Position numbers and translations under genes: made by a program. From contig JAXLYE010000003.1 in assembly GCA_046351595.1 (NCBI GenBank), forward strand, positions 496,001-560,000: a stretch of 64,000 nucleotides of DNA, written 5' to 3'. Of the stretch, positions 29,284 to 38,199 are shown piece by piece; the first letter of the stretch is position 1, and each line of letters starts with the position of its first letter. The notes under the pieces were generated by a model. It was given only the letters and a program-made list of their open reading frames with translations. It did not search any database and was not told the DNA's origin. The DNA is from JAXLYE01 sp046351595 (GTDB lineage Bacteria > Myxococcota_A > Polyangia > Palsa-1104 > JAEUJZ01).

Positions 29284-30303
29284 ATGCGAGCCATCGCTCT
29301 TGAGAAGCACGGCCCCGAAGGGCTCACCCATGCCACCCTGCCTGCACCTGTGCCGGGGCCCGGCGAGGTCCTTTTGCGCGTGCACGCCGCCGCGCTGAAC
29401 TACCGCGACCACGCGCTCGTCTGCAGCGGCTATGGGCGCGCGCTGTCCCCGCCGTTCGTCCTCGGCTCCGACGGCGCCGGCGAGGTGCTCGGGACCGGGC
29501 CGGGCGCCAACCGCTTCCGGATCGGCGAGCGCGTCGTCGCCCACTACGTCGTCGACTGGATCAGCGGCGAGGCCACGGAGGAGACGACCCGCCGCCGGCT
29601 CGGCGGGCCGCTGGACGGCACCTTCGCCGAGCTCGTCGTGGTCCCCGAGCACGCCCTGGTGCGCCTGCCGGAGTCGCTCTCGTTCGCGCACGCCGCCGCG
29701 CTCCCCGTCGCCGGCGTCACCGCCTACCGCGCGCTGTTCGGTCCGACCCGGCTCGCGCCCGGTGACACCGTCCTCATCCACGGCACCGGCGGGGTCGCCA
29801 CCTTCGCCATCCAGCTCGCGGCGGCCGCGGGCCTGCGTTGCATCGTCACCTCGGGCAGCGAGCAGCGGCTCGCGGCAGCCCTCAAGCTGGGGGCCACACA
29901 CGGCATCCACCGCGCCGCGACGCCCGATTGGGACACGCGCGTCCTGGAGCTCACGGACGGCCGCGGCGCCGATCGGGTCCTCGAGCTCGCCGGCGGCGAC
30001 AGCCTGGCCCGCAGCGTCCGCGCGAGCCGCATGGGCGGCACCGTGCTCGTCATCGGCTTCCTCGCCGGTCTGGAGTCGACGCTGAGCCTGCCCGAGATCC
30101 TCCGCAAGCAGATCGAGCTGCGCGGCATCTCTGTCGGCAGCCGCGGTGATCTCGAGCGGCTCGTTGGCTTCTACGCGGCCGGCCCGCAGCGCCCGGTCCT
30201 CGACCGCACGATCGATCTCGCCGAGGTGCCCGAGGCGATCCGCGCGCTCGGCGCGGCAGGTCCGTTCGGCAAGATCACCGTCCGCGTCCGCGACGGAGAG
30301 TGA
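29284..30303 (+). CDS. Zinc-independent medium-chain dehydrogenase (quinone oxidoreductase-like)
   Basis: The 339-residue protein is an MDR-family alcohol dehydrogenase/quinone oxidoreductase. It has the GroES-like N-domain (PGPGEVLLRVHAAALNYRD, LGSDGAGEV, RIGERVVA). The Rossmann domain follows with LIHGTGGVATFAIQLA as dinucleotide loop and VTSGSEQR after the second strand. The catalytic zinc Cys of classical ADHs is replaced by Asn-Tyr-Arg-Asp (NYRD), as in zinc-free quinone reductases, and no structural-zinc Cys cluster is present. A likely role is NAD(P)H-dependent reduction of quinones or enones. It is divergent from, and presumably controlled by, the adjacent LysR protein. ATG 29284 is preceded by AAGGAGGAGAC. 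Confidence 0.85.
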   Translation: MRAIALEKHGPEGLTHATLPAPVPGPGEVLLRVHAAALNYRDHALVCSGYGRALSPPFVLGSDGAGEVLGTGPGANRFRIGERVVAHYVVDWISGEATEETTRRRLGGPLDGTFAELVVVPEHALVRLPESLSFAHAAALPVAGVTAYRALFGPTRLAPGDTVLIHGTGGVATFAIQLAAAAGLRCIVTSGSEQRLAAALKLGATHGIHRAATPDWDTRVLELTDGRGADRVLELAGGDSLARSVRASRMGGTVLVIGFLAGLESTLSLPEILRKQIELRGISVGSRGDLERLVGFYAAGPQRPVLDRTIDLAEVPEAIRALGAAGPFGKITVRVRDGE

Positions 30304-30324
30304 CCCGGGAGAGCGCCCCCTGTA

Positions 30325-30714
30325 TCAGACGCTGCTCAGGGCGCGCGCGAGCCGCTCGTCGGCCTGCTCGGCCATCGCCGCCAGCTCCGGATCGCCGAGG
30401 AACGCCATCAGGCTGCTCGGCTTCGCCAGCTCGACGGAGATGCGGCCGGGTTCGAGCTCACGCACGACGACGTTGCAGGGCAAGAGCGCCGTGACATCGG
30501 GGTTGCGCGAGTAGGCCTCGAACGCCAGCTGCGGGTTGCAGGCCCCGAGGATGACGACGGGCGGCACGTCCTTGCCCAGCTTCTCCTTGAACTTGTCGTG
30601 CAGATCGATGCGCGTCAGCACCCCGAACCGCTCCTGTTGCAGCGCAGCGGTGATGCGCTCGATGACCTCGGCGAGGGTTCCGTTGACGGTGCGTTTCATG
30701 TTGAGCGCTTGCAT
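30325..30714 (-). CDS. DUF302-family protein
   Basis: The 129-residue protein matches the DUF302 fold: a TLAEVIERITAALQQERFGVL helix-strand opening, then IDLHDKFKEKLGKD, VVILGACNPQLAFEAY, and ALLPCNVVVRE, ending in an EQADERL helix. Function is unknown in general; members occur near redox and metal-stress genes. The start ATG 30712-30714 is fixed by AAGGAGGAG just upstream; a longer reading from 30735 is unlikely. Followed by the DUF202 membrane protein gene on the same strand about 60 bases upstream, so the two may be cotranscribed. Confidence 0.85.
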   Translation of the reverse strand: MQALNMKRTVNGTLAEVIERITAALQQERFGVLTRIDLHDKFKEKLGKDVPPVVILGACNPQLAFEAYSRNPDVTALLPCNVVVRELEPGRISVELAKPSSLMAFLGDPELAAMAEQADERLARALSSV

Positions 30715-30776
30715 GGGCTCCTCCTTGGGTGACACAGGGGTTCCGCGGTGGTAACTCGCGAGCGGGCGGCGGCGCC

Positions 30777-31151
30777 TCAGAGCCGGGCCAGGTAGGCCGC
30801 CATCGCCAGGCCGATGAGCGCCAGCGCGGCGCCGAGCGCGTACGCGAACTGCGAGCCGAAGGCGGGACGGAAGTGACCGGCGTCGATGGCGCGGATGTAG
30901 CGGGCGTGGCGCGCGCCCGCGACGACGTTGGTGAGCACGCCGAGGGCGATGAGGGTGATGCCGATCGGCAGCGAGAGCCCGGTCGACATCCCCGTGTGCG
31001 AAGGGGCGGCCGCGAGCTCGCGCAGGAACAGCGCGAAGCGCGCGACGACGAAGCCGAACCCCATCAGGGCGATGCCGGTGCGCAGCCAGGCCAGGAACGT
31101 GCGCTCGGCGGCCATGTAGAGTCGGGGATCGCGCTCGGGCGTGGGCTCCAT
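30777..31151 (-). CDS. DUF202-family small membrane protein
   Basis: The 124-residue protein begins with RDPRLYMAAERTFLAWLRTGIALMGFGF split over the first helix, the diagnostic DUF202 pattern (ER-x-FLAW-x-RT). It has three hydrophobic segments, including LPIGITLIALGVLTNVVAG and YALGAALALIGLAMAAYLA. It is an inner-membrane protein of unknown function, similar to YidH. It probably forms a small operon with DUF302 downstream. Confidence 0.88.
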   Translation of the reverse strand: MEPTPERDPRLYMAAERTFLAWLRTGIALMGFGFVVARFALFLRELAAAPSHTGMSTGLSLPIGITLIALGVLTNVVAGARHARYIRAIDAGHFRPAFGSQFAYALGAALALIGLAMAAYLARL

Positions 31152-31321
31152 TTCACTCTCCGCGGATCGGGTGGACGGGGTCGACTGCGCGGTTGTACCG
31201 CTGGGGACCTCGCGGTTGCCAGTGTGGCTTGCAACCTGTGTGCCTTGGGGACCTGCAGCGCCTCGCCCGGCGCGAGAGGGGGCGCGGAAGGAGAGACGGC
31301 CTGCGACGTGACACCGCGACG

Positions 31322-31365
31322 GGCTTGTTTCACCTGAAACACTTTTGTTTCAGGTGAAACAAGCC
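31322..31365. repeat. 19-base perfect inverted repeat carrying two parS-like motifs
   Basis: Arms at 31322-31340 and 31347-31365 (GGCTTGTTTCACCTGAAAC and its exact complement) flank a six-base loop. Each arm contains TGTTTCACCTGAAACA or its complement. This differs by one base from the bacterial ParB site TGTTTCACGTGAAACA. No T-run follows either arm. It could be a bidirectional terminator for the DUF202 side, a cruciform/recombination site near the insertion end, or a protein-binding pair. Confidence 0.7.
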
Positions 31366-31513
31366 TGCTGCGCCGGGGCGGTCGCGAGCTACTGTGCCGA
31401 TGCGGCTGGAGCCGGTCATTACTCGCGTACGGACCGCGCGCTCTCTTCCGGATCGGCGGCGCCGCTGCGTGTGGGGAAACGGAGGCCGCTGCGAATCGCC
31501 GTTCAGGTACCTG

Positions 31514-31780
31514 GGCAAGTGGACCTACGCCGACGGCACCTCGGCGTCGACGCCGGTGTTCGCGGCGGTGCTGGCGCTGGTCAATCAGGCCCGCAAGGCG
31601 CAGGGCAGGCCGTCGGTCGGCTTCATCAACCCGATCATCTACAAGCACGCGGCCACGCGCGCCGCGTTCCGCGACATCACCCAGATCGGCTACGGCGGCT
31701 GCGCGACCACCAGCGGCTACGACCTCGCGACCGGCATCGGCAGCCCCAAGGCGGCGGAGCTGGCGGCGGCCTTCCCGTAG
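31514..31780 (+). pseudogene. S53 peptidase, C-terminal part with catalytic Ser, detached
   Basis: Reading from 31514 gives GKWTYADGTSASTPVFAA, with the S53 catalytic Ser at 31541-31543. An ALVNQARKAQG helix, FINPIIYK, a DIT strand, and YDLATGIGSPKAAEL follow; DxTxGxG-type residues here form the S53 calcium site. It ends at a normal family C-terminus (stop 31778-31780). Upstream in this frame there is a short start-containing stretch from 31394 but no homology. It continues the frame of the N-terminal half at base 27192, supporting disruption of a single gene. Confidence 0.88.
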
Positions 31781-32468
31781 GTCGCCGCGCGGACGGTAAG
31801 ACGGTGATTCCCGGGGCGGGCGCCGGGCGCGTATGCTGAGAGGATGCGGCGGTCGCGCGCGCTGCTTTCCGTGCTGGCAGCTACCCGTCGGCGCGCGCGC
31901 GCCCGAGCTCGACCTTTTCGTGCACTGCGGACCCGGCTAGGGCAGGGAGGCCCGGGTCATCGCGCCGCCGGGCGGCCAGCACCTCGTGGTCGTCATCGAG
32001 AAGCCGTAAGGCATCGAGGGCGAGAGCGGCACCACCGGGGCCGCGGCGCTCATCCGTATCCTCCGAGTCTCTTCGGTCGAGCGCGCGGAGTGAGGCGCCC
32101 GCTGCGCATTCCCCGCCGCGTCCCCGCCTGCGCGAGGGGCCGCGCGCGCGACGGGAGCCCGCGGCTTGTGCAGCTGTACGAGAAGTAACCCGCCCGCGCC
32201 CCCGTCGCGGATTGGAGCGCGCGCGGGGACGGGGAAGCGGCAGGGAAGGGCGGCCACGACGGCGGACGCGGTCCCGCGGGGCTTGGCCGCGACCGCAGGG
32301 AGATTATGGATTCCCGCGCGAGAAACGCGCGGCAGGGAGAGGCTCGCTGGGCTCTGCGCAGCGAGGGGGACCGGGCAGGGTCCCCCCTCCAACGACGCCT
32401 AGTTCCTCGAGTCCCGATCATTCGAGATTCCTGGGTCGAGGAACTAGGATGAGCGGCAGGAGATGCAG
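31781..32468. other. Gene-poor stretch with a possible decayed coding sequence
   Basis: About 690 bases between the detached peptidase end and the monooxygenase gene. Roughly 31895-32093 reads on the + strand as DLFVHCGPG, then GREARVIAPPGGQHLVVVIE, then GTTGAAALIRILRVSS, interrupted by two stops; further 3', RLVQLYEK ends at 32188 in another frame. This looks like a small exported-protein gene broken by stops and a frameshift, though composition bias in GC-rich DNA could mimic it. No other feature is clear until the inverted repeat at 32398. Confidence 0.3.
32398..32448. promoter_or_regulatory. 13-base perfect inverted repeat before the monooxygenase gene
   Basis: CCTAGTTCCTCGA at 32398-32410 is matched by its exact complement at 32436-32448, with a 25-base loop. 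It ends 9 bases before the ribosome site (AGGAG at 32458-32462). It could be an operator for a dimeric repressor or an mRNA 5' stem-loop controlling translation. Confidence 0.6.
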
Positions 32469-33473
32469 ATGTCCTATTCGCTGTCTGTGCTGGACCTGGC
32501 GCCGGTCGGCTCGGGGATCCCTCCCGAGCTGGCGCTGCGGCGGACCGTCGAGCTCGCGCGGCTGGCCGAGCGGCTCGGCTACGTGCGCCTGTGGTACGCC
32601 GAGCACCACAGCCTGCCCAGCGTCGCGAGCTCGTCGCCCGCGATCCTCATCGCCAACACCGCCGCGGCGACGGAGCGCATCCGCGTCGGCTCGGGCGGCG
32701 TGATGCTGCCGAACCATACGCCGCTGCTGGTCGCCGAGACGTACCAGACGCTCGCGGCGCTGCACCCGGGCCGCATCGACCTCGGCATCGGCCGCGCGCC
32801 GGGCACGGATCCGGCGACGCTGCAGGCGATCCGGCCCTACGATGCCGACCAGTTCGCGGAGCAGCTCGCGGAGCTCACCGACCTGTCGCGCGGCGGCTTC
32901 CCGGCGGGCCACCCGTTCCGCTCGATCCGCGTGGTGCCGACCGGGGTGCCGCTGCCGCCGATCTGGCTGCTCGGCTCGAGCGGCGCCAGCGCGCGGCTGG
33001 CCGGGGCCCGCGGCCTCGGCTACTCCTTCGCCAGCCACTTCAGCCCGACGCCGCCGCAGCCCGCGCTCGCCGCGTATCGGCAGGCGTTCAAGCCCTCGAC
33101 GGACTTCCCGCGGCCGCACGTGATCCTCGGCGTGGCGGTGGTCTGCGCCGGAACCGCGGCGCGCGCCGAGCACCTGGCCTCGACCATCGACCTTCTGTGG
33201 CTGCGGCTGCGGCGCGGCGAGTACACGCCGCTGGCGACCCCGGAGGAGGCGCTCGCGTATCCCTACACCGACGAGGATCGCGCCGTGATCCGGGCCGCGC
33301 GGCGGCTGATGATCGTCGGCGATCCGGGCACGGTCGCCGAGCGCCTCGCGGACCTTTCGGCCGAAACCTCCGCCGACGAGCTGATGATCACCACCAACGT
33401 GCACAGCCACGAAGCGCGGCTGCGCTCCTACGAGCTCGTCGCCGAGGCCACGGCCGCCGCCCGCGGGCGCTGA
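32469..33473 (+). CDS. LLM-class flavin-dependent monooxygenase (bacterial-luciferase-like)
   Basis: The 334-residue protein has the TIM-barrel signature of luciferase-like FMNH2-dependent monooxygenases: YSLSVLDLAPVG at the N-terminus, RLWYAEHHSLPSVASSSP, TERIRVGSGGVMLPNHTPL, GRIDLGIGRAPGTDP, and PIWLLGSSGASARLAG. It is closest in pattern to the MsnO8/YwcH subgroup. It would oxidise an unknown organic substrate using reduced flavin from a separate reductase. Two ATGs are in frame; AGGAG at 32458-32462 touches the first (32463) and sits six bases before the second (32469), so the second is chosen. Confidence 0.9.
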   Translation: MSYSLSVLDLAPVGSGIPPELALRRTVELARLAERLGYVRLWYAEHHSLPSVASSSPAILIANTAAATERIRVGSGGVMLPNHTPLLVAETYQTLAALHPGRIDLGIGRAPGTDPATLQAIRPYDADQFAEQLAELTDLSRGGFPAGHPFRSIRVVPTGVPLPPIWLLGSSGASARLAGARGLGYSFASHFSPTPPQPALAAYRQAFKPSTDFPRPHVILGVAVVCAGTAARAEHLASTIDLLWLRLRRGEYTPLATPEEALAYPYTDEDRAVIRAARRLMIVGDPGTVAERLADLSAETSADELMITTNVHSHEARLRSYELVAEATAAARGR

Positions 33474-33477
33474 CCCG

Positions 33478-34527
33478 CTACTGCTTCGGGAGCGGCGGGG
33501 GCAGGGCGCCGAACACGCGCTCCACGGTTTCGTCCTCGCGCCGGGCCGCCTCGCGCAGGGGAGCGAGCGCCGCGCGCAGCACCCGCGGCATGAGCGCGCA
33601 CAGCGGCGACAGCGGCGGCGGCGGTGGTCCCGCGGCGCCCGCGTCGAGGAAGCGCTGCCACTCGCGCTCGAGCGGCGTCAGCACCGGGTCCATCGGCGCC
33701 AGCTGGCCCGCGACCCACCGGAGCGCGGCCTGCAGGCGCGGCAGCAGCGACGGACCGACGTGATCGGCGTCGGCCCACAGGTGGTACTCGTGGCGGATGT
33801 CGAGCTGCCACAGCACGCGGTGCAGGAACTCGGCGCCGTCGTGCGCGTTGAGCGCGTCGCAGGCGCCGGCGTCCAGGTACAGGGCGGGCCCGCCGCGACG
33901 CAGCGCCTCGGCGTTGCGCACGGCGCGGCCCGCGGGATGATCGGCCTCGTACAGCGCGGCGTCGCGCTCGCGCCCGAGCAGCGCGGCCGGCACCTCGGGC
34001 GGGTAGTGGAAGCGGTTGCGCGGGCGCACCTCGGCCGCGGTGAACGCCGGCTCCACCATCGGCGCGACCGCAGCCACGGCGCGGAAGCGGGCCGGCCGGG
34101 CGAGCGCCATCTTCAGCGCGCCGTAGCCGCCCATCGAGATCCCGAGCAGCCCCACCGGAGCCGGATCCTCGACGGGGCCGGCGTCATGCGAGGGCCGCTG
34201 CAGGTGATCGACCAGGCGCTCGGCCACCGCGCTCTCCCACGCCGAGCCGCGCGCCGGATCGTCGAGATAGAAGTCCCAGGGCGCGACGCCCGGGGTGATG
34301 ACGCGGCACGCCGGCAGCACCGCTCCCGGCTGCTGCCCGGACCACATCGCCGAGAGCAGCGGCGCGAGCTCGAGCAGCGTCTCGCACGACCCGCCGCCGC
34401 CGTACAGGAACAGCAGGATCGGCAGCGCTGGATCCCGTCGCGGCGCGAGCTCGATGCAGGGCAGCTCGCCGTGAACGGGGTCTTGTATAGTGAAGCGCTC
34501 GATGTGCACCGGGTTCTGTTCCGCCAT
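33478..34527 (-). CDS. Alpha/beta hydrolase, putative esterase (esterase D-like)
   Basis: The 349-residue protein carries PILLFLYGGGGSCETLLELAP (HG-like oxyanion region), DFYLDDP, and the nucleophile elbow GISMGGYGALKMAL. An AspCys segment LDAGACDALNAHD follows, then a terminal His region LWADADHVGPSLLP. Order and spacing fit the catalytic triad of the esterase D/S-formylglutathione hydrolase fold (PF00756). No signal peptide: cytoplasmic. The C-terminal 60 residues are Pro/Arg-rich. ATG 34525-34527 is preceded by GGAGG at a 7-base spacing; the open frame extends further but without family sequence. Divergent from a TetR regulator 87 bases away, which likely controls it. Confidence 0.85.
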   Translation of the reverse strand: MAEQNPVHIERFTIQDPVHGELPCIELAPRRDPALPILLFLYGGGGSCETLLELAPLLSAMWSGQQPGAVLPACRVITPGVAPWDFYLDDPARGSAWESAVAERLVDHLQRPSHDAGPVEDPAPVGLLGISMGGYGALKMALARPARFRAVAAVAPMVEPAFTAAEVRPRNRFHYPPEVPAALLGRERDAALYEADHPAGRAVRNAEALRRGGPALYLDAGACDALNAHDGAEFLHRVLWQLDIRHEYHLWADADHVGPSLLPRLQAALRWVAGQLAPMDPVLTPLEREWQRFLDAGAAGPPPPPLSPLCALMPRVLRAALAPLREAARREDETVERVFGALPPPLPKQ

Positions 34528-34614
34528 TCGCCTGCCTCCGGGACTTTCCTGTTGCCTGGGGATCAGGATGCGGCGCGCGCGGGCGGCCCGCGACTCGGAT
34601 CCGCGGAGGCCGCG

Positions 34615-35211
34615 GTGAGCACCGAGCGCAGCCCGACTCCCCGACGGCGGCGGCGGCCGGTGCAGGCGCGCGCGCAGGCTACGGTCGACTACGTGCTCCT
34701 GGCCGCTGCTCGGGTCTTCAAGCGCGAGGGCTTCGCCGCCACCACCAACCGCATCGCCGCAGCCGCCGGCGTCAGCATCGGCTCCCTGTACGAGTACTTC
34801 CCGAACAAGCAGGCCCTGCTCCGCGCGCTGGCCGAGCGGCACGTCGAGCTGGCCGAGCGCGAGCTCGCGGCCGCGTGTGCAAAAGAGGGCAGCGTGCGCG
34901 AGCTGGTGCGCGGGATCCAGAGCGCGATCTTATTGAGCCAGCGCTTCCCTTCGCAGGCGCTGGAGCAGGTCGAGCGCGAACCCGGAGACGCGCTGCGCGA
35001 GCGGGCGCAGGCGCTGCGCGAGCGCGTGCTGGCGGCCCTGGCGGAGCGCGCGGCACACCGGCCCGATCCGTCGCTGCGGGCGCGCGCGGCGTTCGGCGCG
35101 ATCGGCGAGCTCACCGCGCGTACGCTGTACGAGATCGACGATCCCGCGGCGCACGCGCGGCTCTGCGAGCTCCTCCTGGACATGGCGGTGCACGCCCTGC
35201 AGGGCGAGTGA
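34615..35211 (+). CDS. TetR-family transcriptional regulator
   Basis: The 198-residue protein has a TetR_N domain after a basic leader: VDYVLLAAARVFKREGF, then ATTNRIAAAAGVSIGSLYEYFPNKQALL, the standard helix-turn-helix. The C-terminal ligand domain is helical, with FPSQALEQVE and ELTARTLYEIDD. The GTG at 34615 follows GGAGG at 34605-34609 with a five-base gap and is chosen over upstream in-frame codons. Divergent from the esterase gene, so a shared operator in 34528-34614 is likely. Confidence 0.9.
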   Translation: MSTERSPTPRRRRRPVQARAQATVDYVLLAAARVFKREGFAATTNRIAAAAGVSIGSLYEYFPNKQALLRALAERHVELAERELAAACAKEGSVRELVRGIQSAILLSQRFPSQALEQVEREPGDALRERAQALRERVLAALAERAAHRPDPSLRARAAFGAIGELTARTLYEIDDPAAHARLCELLLDMAVHALQGE

Positions 35212-35226
35212 GCGCTCTGCGTCCGT

Positions 35227-36825
<1,599 letters not shown>

Positions 36826-37092
36826 GGATCATGCTCCCCGCGGAGACGAACCTAAGGTGCAGACCTGACTCGGCGCGCTACGCGAGCGCTCCCAGAGAGC
36901 GCCTAACCGTAGAATAGTTGCTCGGGGGGGAGTGTCGACCGCTTTGTGCGGCGCTCTGCTGTAAGGAGTTCCATGATGGCCTCCCGGGCGATGTCGGCCT
37001 GCATCTGTACGCGATACAAAAAGCGATACGCTCTTCCTCGAAGAGGTGAGGCTCTGCTGCGTTCGATGTCATGACAACCGGAAGGAGTTCAC

Positions 37093-37485
37093 ATGGCCGT
37101 TCAGCTCAACCACACCATCGTCCTCTCGCGCGACAAGCGCGTGTCCGCGGACTTTCTTTCCCAGATCCTCGGGCTACCCGAGCCCGCACCCTTCGGTCCG
37201 TTCCTGGTGGTGCCGGCGGACAACGCGGTGTCGCTCGACTTCGTCGAGGTCAAGGGCGCCATCGTGCCGCAGCACTACGCGTTCCTGATCAGCGAAGCGG
37301 AGTTTGACGCCATCTTCGGCCGCATCCGCGAGCGCGGCCTTCCGTACTGGGCCGATCCCTTCCACCACGAGCCCGGGCAGATCAACCGCCGCGATGGCGG
37401 GCGCGGTGTGTACTTCAACGACCCGAGCGGCCATAACCTGGAGATCCTGACGCGACCCTACGGCAGTGGCGCGGATCACAGCTAG
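37093..37485 (+). CDS. VOC-family (glyoxalase/dioxygenase-like) protein
   Basis: The 130-residue single-domain protein has the paired beta-alpha-beta pattern of the vicinal-oxygen-chelate fold: LNHTIVLSRDKRVSADFLSQI, then GVYFNDPSGHNLEILTRPYG. A His (LNHT) and the terminal ExxT region supply typical metal ligands, with a second His in PQHYAF. Substrate is unknown; relatives act in detoxification or ring cleavage. AAGGAG lies 6 bases before ATG. Confidence 0.85.
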   Translation: MAVQLNHTIVLSRDKRVSADFLSQILGLPEPAPFGPFLVVPADNAVSLDFVEVKGAIVPQHYAFLISEAEFDAIFGRIRERGLPYWADPFHHEPGQINRRDGGRGVYFNDPSGHNLEILTRPYGSGADHS

Positions 37486-37807
37486 CCGCAGGCCGCCGCG
37501 CCAGGTCACCGCGGCACATCGCCCAATCCGTCGCACGCTCGTCGCTGCGTGCGGTCCTCCATGCGCACGCGCGGGCTCCGTTTCTTCCCTCCCGATCGCT
37601 GTCTCACACGCGGCTCCGCGGCCCACCGGCTGCATGCAATCGCGCTCGATTGCGCGGGTTGGGCGCGCTGCGGAAAGGTAATGCGCGCGGCGGGCGCTTG
37701 ACCGTATAGTGACTGCAGAGCTTCACCTCGTCGCTGCCAGCCGGGTCCATCGTCCATTCAGGGTGAACCCCGGGCCTGGTTCGCGACAGCTACAGGAGAC
37801 AAGCAGC
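37486..37807. other. Intergenic region
   Basis: About 320 bases between the VOC gene and the V4R remnant. Apart from AGGAG some 10 bases before the start at 37808, nothing recognisable was seen; no tRNA that could serve as an attachment site for the nearby recombinase. Confidence 0.3.
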
Positions 37808-38059
37808 ATGGTGCGAAGTGCTCAGGTTCCGCCGCAGTTCGAGCCGCCCTTTGCCAAGGCCGAGTCTTTCGTCGAGCGACACTTCAATACGCTCGAGCGC
37901 CAGCCCGAAAAGGGGATCGTGCGGGTCGGCGGGGATCGCTACGTCCTGCTGCGCGCAGAGAGCCTGTACCTGGCGCTGTTCGACGCGCTGGAGAGCTCGT
38001 TCGGCGGCGAGGCGGCTTCTGAGTTCATCTACAACACCGCGCGGATCGGAAAGAGCTGA
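37808..38059 (+). pseudogene. N-terminal fragment of a XylR_N/V4R-like sensor protein
   Basis: Only 83 residues: a segment SFVERHFNTLERQPEKG, GIVRVGGDRYVLLRAESLYLA and LFDALESSFG, then ASEFIYNTARIGKS and stop. GGDRYVLLRAESLYLALF with a following FIYNTAREIG is characteristic of the opening of XylR_N/V4R sensor modules, which normally continue for more than 100 residues and often precede effector domains. Here the Glu of the usual AREIG is missing and a stop follows three codons later. It is most likely a gene remnant; the recombinase gene begins 140 bases downstream, so truncation by integration is possible. It could still make a short peptide, as its start has a ribosome site. Confidence 0.6.
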
Positions 38060-38199
38060 ATAACCGGGCGGGATTGCAAGAGGGGGCCGGCGCGCGCGGC
38101 AGGTAGGCAGGCGGCGCCACACTCTGCGAGCGGGCGCGCGCCGCGGGTTGCACGCGCGTTGCACGGCCGCGCAGACAGCGGAATGACGAGGGGGAGTCC

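Larger units (their letters stand above)
27193..31513. mobile_element. 4,321-base segment inserted into the S53 peptidase gene
   Basis: GTACCTG lies at 27186-27192 and again at 31507-31513; over 10 bases the two are CAAGTACCTG and CAGGTACCTG. Removing 27193-31513 joins VKYL to GKWTYADGTSASTP in frame. The segment carries SDR, LysR, MDR, DUF302 and DUF202 genes and a long hairpin near its right end. No transposase or recombinase gene lies inside, and no clear terminal inverted repeats were found, so the mechanism (cassette insertion, recombination, or an assembly error) is open. The repeat may be a target-site duplication. Confidence 0.65.

Noticed and set aside
31064..31648. Minus-strand frame spanning the hairpin and the detached peptidase end
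   Set aside because: It runs across the 19-base inverted repeat and antisense to the catalytic Ser segment; no domain similarity.
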